A program made the position numbers and the translations under genes. From IMG/VR virus record IMGVR_UViG_3300049846_001203, positions 1-32,548 of that record: a DNA stretch of 32,548 nt. The stretch is one strand, 5' to 3'. Each line of letters opens with the position of its first letter. Within the stretch, counting starts at the first letter, position 1. Positions 30,844-32,548 of this stretch are shown here, piece by piece. This DNA comes from a virus. Under the pieces are notes generated by a model. The model was not told the DNA's origin, made no database searches, and saw nothing but the letters and a program-made list of their open reading frames with translations.

Positions 30844-31686
30844 TCACATTATATAAATTTTACCAACGGCATCACTGAGCACATCATTGAACATGATTTC
30901 CATGTCTCTTGCTAGCAATTCTGTTGTGTGGCGTCTTTGATTTTCATCACGCAGTTCTGCTGATCGTACAGACATAACTCTAGTAGGCTTCCCCCAGGCT
31001 TGTTGACCATAGCCAATGCTGACAGGCAACGGGTTGAGAGTAATCTGTCCTGTTCCTAGGTACTGTGCAAAAATCTCATAGAGGAATTCATATGGTCTGC
31101 GTATGTCGCCTTCGCGACTGCTACGCTGAGTACCAATGGCATTGAATAGAGCATTATACTCTTTGCTAAGTTCAAACTTTAATTGCCCGCCTGGGTTGCC
31201 AGTCCGGCCATAAAAGTCCCCTAGTATCTGATTGACGTTGCTAAAGAAATGTCGTTCAGCTTCTTGCCAAGCACCACCTGCATCGCGTTTTCCTCTGCTG
31301 CCAGCAGTGATAGCGTGACCAAATCTGTGTGCCATTAACCAGGGTGTAAGCATACGCTTGGCATCGCCTTTGTTGCCAACAAACACAATGGTGATGGCAT
31401 CTTCGTGTCCTCGAACAATTTCTTCCCCATCGTCACCAAATATGATTTTTACAGTCTCAGGATCCATAGGCCCGTACTCGCTGTAACGACCTGTGCCTGA
31501 TATGTTGCTAAAGAACAAGCGAAAATCATAAGGTGTTTGTTCAAAGAATCGTTCGGCCTTGATACGATTGCGTGGATGCGGAACTAGCTTTTTATCCGGA
31601 CCTCTAAAAGGACCTGGCTTGTCAAAGTCACCCAATGGCTGATAATCAGCCATGGGTACTTCGCTGAGTATATCACGCAATCTCAT
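30844..31686 (-). CDS. Unknown phage protein with degenerate metallopeptidase-like motif
   Basis: This 280-residue protein begins MRLRDILSEVPMADYQPLG, with the shared N-terminal tag and LSE before V10. Its core has WLMAHRFGHAI (H120, H124), which looks like the zinc-binding HExxH of metallopeptidases with Arg in place of the catalytic Glu. A later YEFLYEIFAQYL supplies possible extra ligands. If it is of that fold, it has probably lost peptidase activity and kept a metal or substrate site. It is coupled to the gp88-like gene by TGATG and followed by the polyvalent gene after 6 bp. Other explanations for the HRFGH segment are possible. Confidence 0.58.
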   Translation of the reverse strand: MRLRDILSEVPMADYQPLGDFDKPGPFRGPDKKLVPHPRNRIKAERFFEQTPYDFRLFFSNISGTGRYSEYGPMDPETVKIIFGDDGEEIVRGHEDAITIVFVGNKGDAKRMLTPWLMAHRFGHAITAGSRGKRDAGGAWQEAERHFFSNVNQILGDFYGRTGNPGGQLKFELSKEYNALFNAIGTQRSSREGDIRRPYEFLYEIFAQYLGTGQITLNPLPVSIGYGQQAWGKPTRVMSVRSAELRDENQRRHTTELLARDMEIMFNDVLSDAVGKIYIM

Positions 31687-32534
31687 CAGTGAAACAACAG
31701 GTAACTGCCAATCACATCATTGCGGTTAGCTGAATTATCACCGTCTCCAGGCATGACAATCACATTCCACTTTGGTGCATCACCAACCGGAGTGTCCATC
31801 ATCTGATCATATGTAAGAATACTGTCTTTGTCAATGGCATAGTGTTTGGCCATGCGTGTTTTAAAGTCCTCAAGATTCTCTGGGCTGGCAAATTGCATAC
31901 GGCCCTTGGCATCCTTGATTAGATTTAATCCTTTTCGCGCCACTAGATCAAAGAACATGTCCTTGGGCACTACCTTGCTGTGCTTGACTCGTTTGAAGTC
32001 AACTTTCTTTTCTTGTCCACTAAGTGCGCCTTGGCTAAAGTTCATGTTGAAGTTCTTGGGACGATCGCCAGTGGCTACATCTGCAATCTTGGTATAAGCA
32101 TAAAAGCCCACATCAGGATTGTCACGAGCAACACCATAGGCCATGTCAAGATATTCAGGACTAAAGAAGTCTCCAGCATCATGCCAACGCACTACAACAC
32201 GAGCACCCTTCTTGGCCATTTTAGATCTTGCGGCAGCAATTTCTGCATTTAGCTTGTTTTTAAATCCTTCAGGGTCGTTGAGCAAGAAGTTAAGCATACG
32301 AGCTAGACCCATGCTTACTGCTTTGAACATTACATAGCTGCCCTTCATAGCATAGCAGTAAGTCTTACAAGCACCAGCACCTGGGCAAGTGTCTACCACA
32401 ACAAACTGTCCAGTCTTTTCGTTTACAGCAAGACCTTTAAGAGCCGGCAAACCAATATCAAAGATTGCTTCGGTTCCAGTTTCACTGTGTTGCATCTTGG
32501 CATTTTGTCCTAGAATGCTGGCTGGTCTTGTCAT
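31686..32534 (-). CDS. gp88-family phage protein
   Basis: This 282-residue protein belongs to the phage 'gene product 88' family, named after mycobacteriophage gp88 but widespread. Marks are the N-terminal MTRPASILGQNAKM, GLPALKGLAVNEKTG, the cysteine cluster DTCPGAGACKTYCYAMKG (about 48-65) and VVRWHDAGDFFSPEYLDMA with an aromatic YAYTK strand. The Cys-rich loop could bind a metal or cluster; function is unknown. It is a good phage marker. The start is at the window edge with AGAAAAGAAATC before the ATG, a weak ribosome site. It is the first visible gene of the unit that runs to 24429. Confidence 0.82.
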   Translation of the reverse strand: MTRPASILGQNAKMQHSETGTEAIFDIGLPALKGLAVNEKTGQFVVVDTCPGAGACKTYCYAMKGSYVMFKAVSMGLARMLNFLLNDPEGFKNKLNAEIAAARSKMAKKGARVVVRWHDAGDFFSPEYLDMAYGVARDNPDVGFYAYTKIADVATGDRPKNFNMNFSQGALSGQEKKVDFKRVKHSKVVPKDMFFDLVARKGLNLIKDAKGRMQFASPENLEDFKTRMAKHYAIDKDSILTYDQMMDTPVGDAPKWNVIVMPGDGDNSANRNDVIGSYLLFH

Positions 32535-32548
32535 GATTTCTTTTCTAA

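Noticed and set aside
30838-30860. TATAAT-like -10 before the polyvalent gene
   Set aside because: It lies in the coding end of the previous gene (KIYIM codons) and has no acceptable -35; the two genes are 6 bp apart and likely cotranscribed.
1-32548. Bacterial chromosome or genomic island instead of phage
   Set aside because: Considered because of csgG, FecR, CHASE2 cyclase and desaturase. DsbA-like and gp88 proteins, a signal-less GH19 endolysin, polyvalent protein and late-like boxes on both sides of the curli block favour a T4-type phage, but a flanking-sequence check would decide.
1-32548. tRNA genes, insertion sequences, integrase or attachment sites
   Set aside because: No cloverleaf-like run, transposase or recombinase frame, or flanking direct repeat was found; gaps are too short for most of them.

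Overview
The window looks like part of the genome of an uncultured T4-type tailed phage (Caudoviricetes, myovirus-like) that infects a Gram-negative bacterium. No capsid, tail, terminase or polymerase gene lies in the window, so this is an inference. It rests on four things: a small protein resembling the T4 late-transcription factor DsbA (169-420); a gp88-family protein (31686-32534); a signal-less GH19 endolysin (9330-9983); and a 1291-residue multidomain 'polyvalent' protein (26962-30837). Genes are tightly packed with ATGA, TAATG or TGATG junctions, and several gaps carry T4-late-like boxes (consensus TATAAATA). The host is unknown; outer-membrane curli export genes and sigma70-like promoters point to a diderm, probably a proteobacterium.

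Layout from left to right. (1) 1-485: a partial membrane protein and the DsbA-like gene behind a good sigma70-type promoter. (2) 485-9240: a sugar/glycan cassette with a cytidylyltransferase-cupin fusion, a SAM methyltransferase, an opposite-strand FMN-dependent TIM-barrel oxidoreductase, a UDP-sugar dehydrogenase fused to a glycosyltransferase-like domain, two more paralogues of that domain, and a radical SAM enzyme. (3) 9257-13684: an operon of three phage-type proteins of unknown role ending in the GH19 endolysin and a strong terminator. (4) 13685-15902, plus strand: a regulatory gap with a perfect 10-bp inverted repeat, then small membrane proteins (holin-like candidates), a soluble protein and a fatty-acid desaturase. 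(5) 15879-24327, minus strand: a curli-like secretion and fibre module (CsgF, CsgG, two curlin-repeat proteins, a FecR-domain protein with a curlin-like tail, and a 57-residue gene in the FecR/curlin junction), followed by a CHASE2-class III adenylate cyclase with its own sigma70-type promoter, an acyl carrier protein and a 2OG-Fe(II)-type oxygenase. (6) 24429-32534: an operon of a gp88-like protein, a putative inactive metallopeptidase-like protein, the polyvalent protein, a small basic membrane-anchored protein, a nucleotidyltransferase and an unknown protein.

Two systems stand out. The first is a phage-borne functional-amyloid module with its own outer-membrane pore (CsgG), pore accessory (CsgF), fibre-repeat proteins, FecR regulator-like protein and receptor cyclase, next to lipid-modifying genes. 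This could let an infected cell display amyloid or remodel its envelope. The second is a set of proteins that look built for capsid packaging and injection. Several share an N-terminal M-x-(L/F)-R-(D/E/Q)-I tag, and the polyvalent protein carries sites resembling the T4 prohead-protease consensus, (L/I)-x-E before A/G/S, in nearly every interdomain linker. It may therefore be a polyprotein cut into separate effectors during head maturation. Both are hypotheses from sequence reading.
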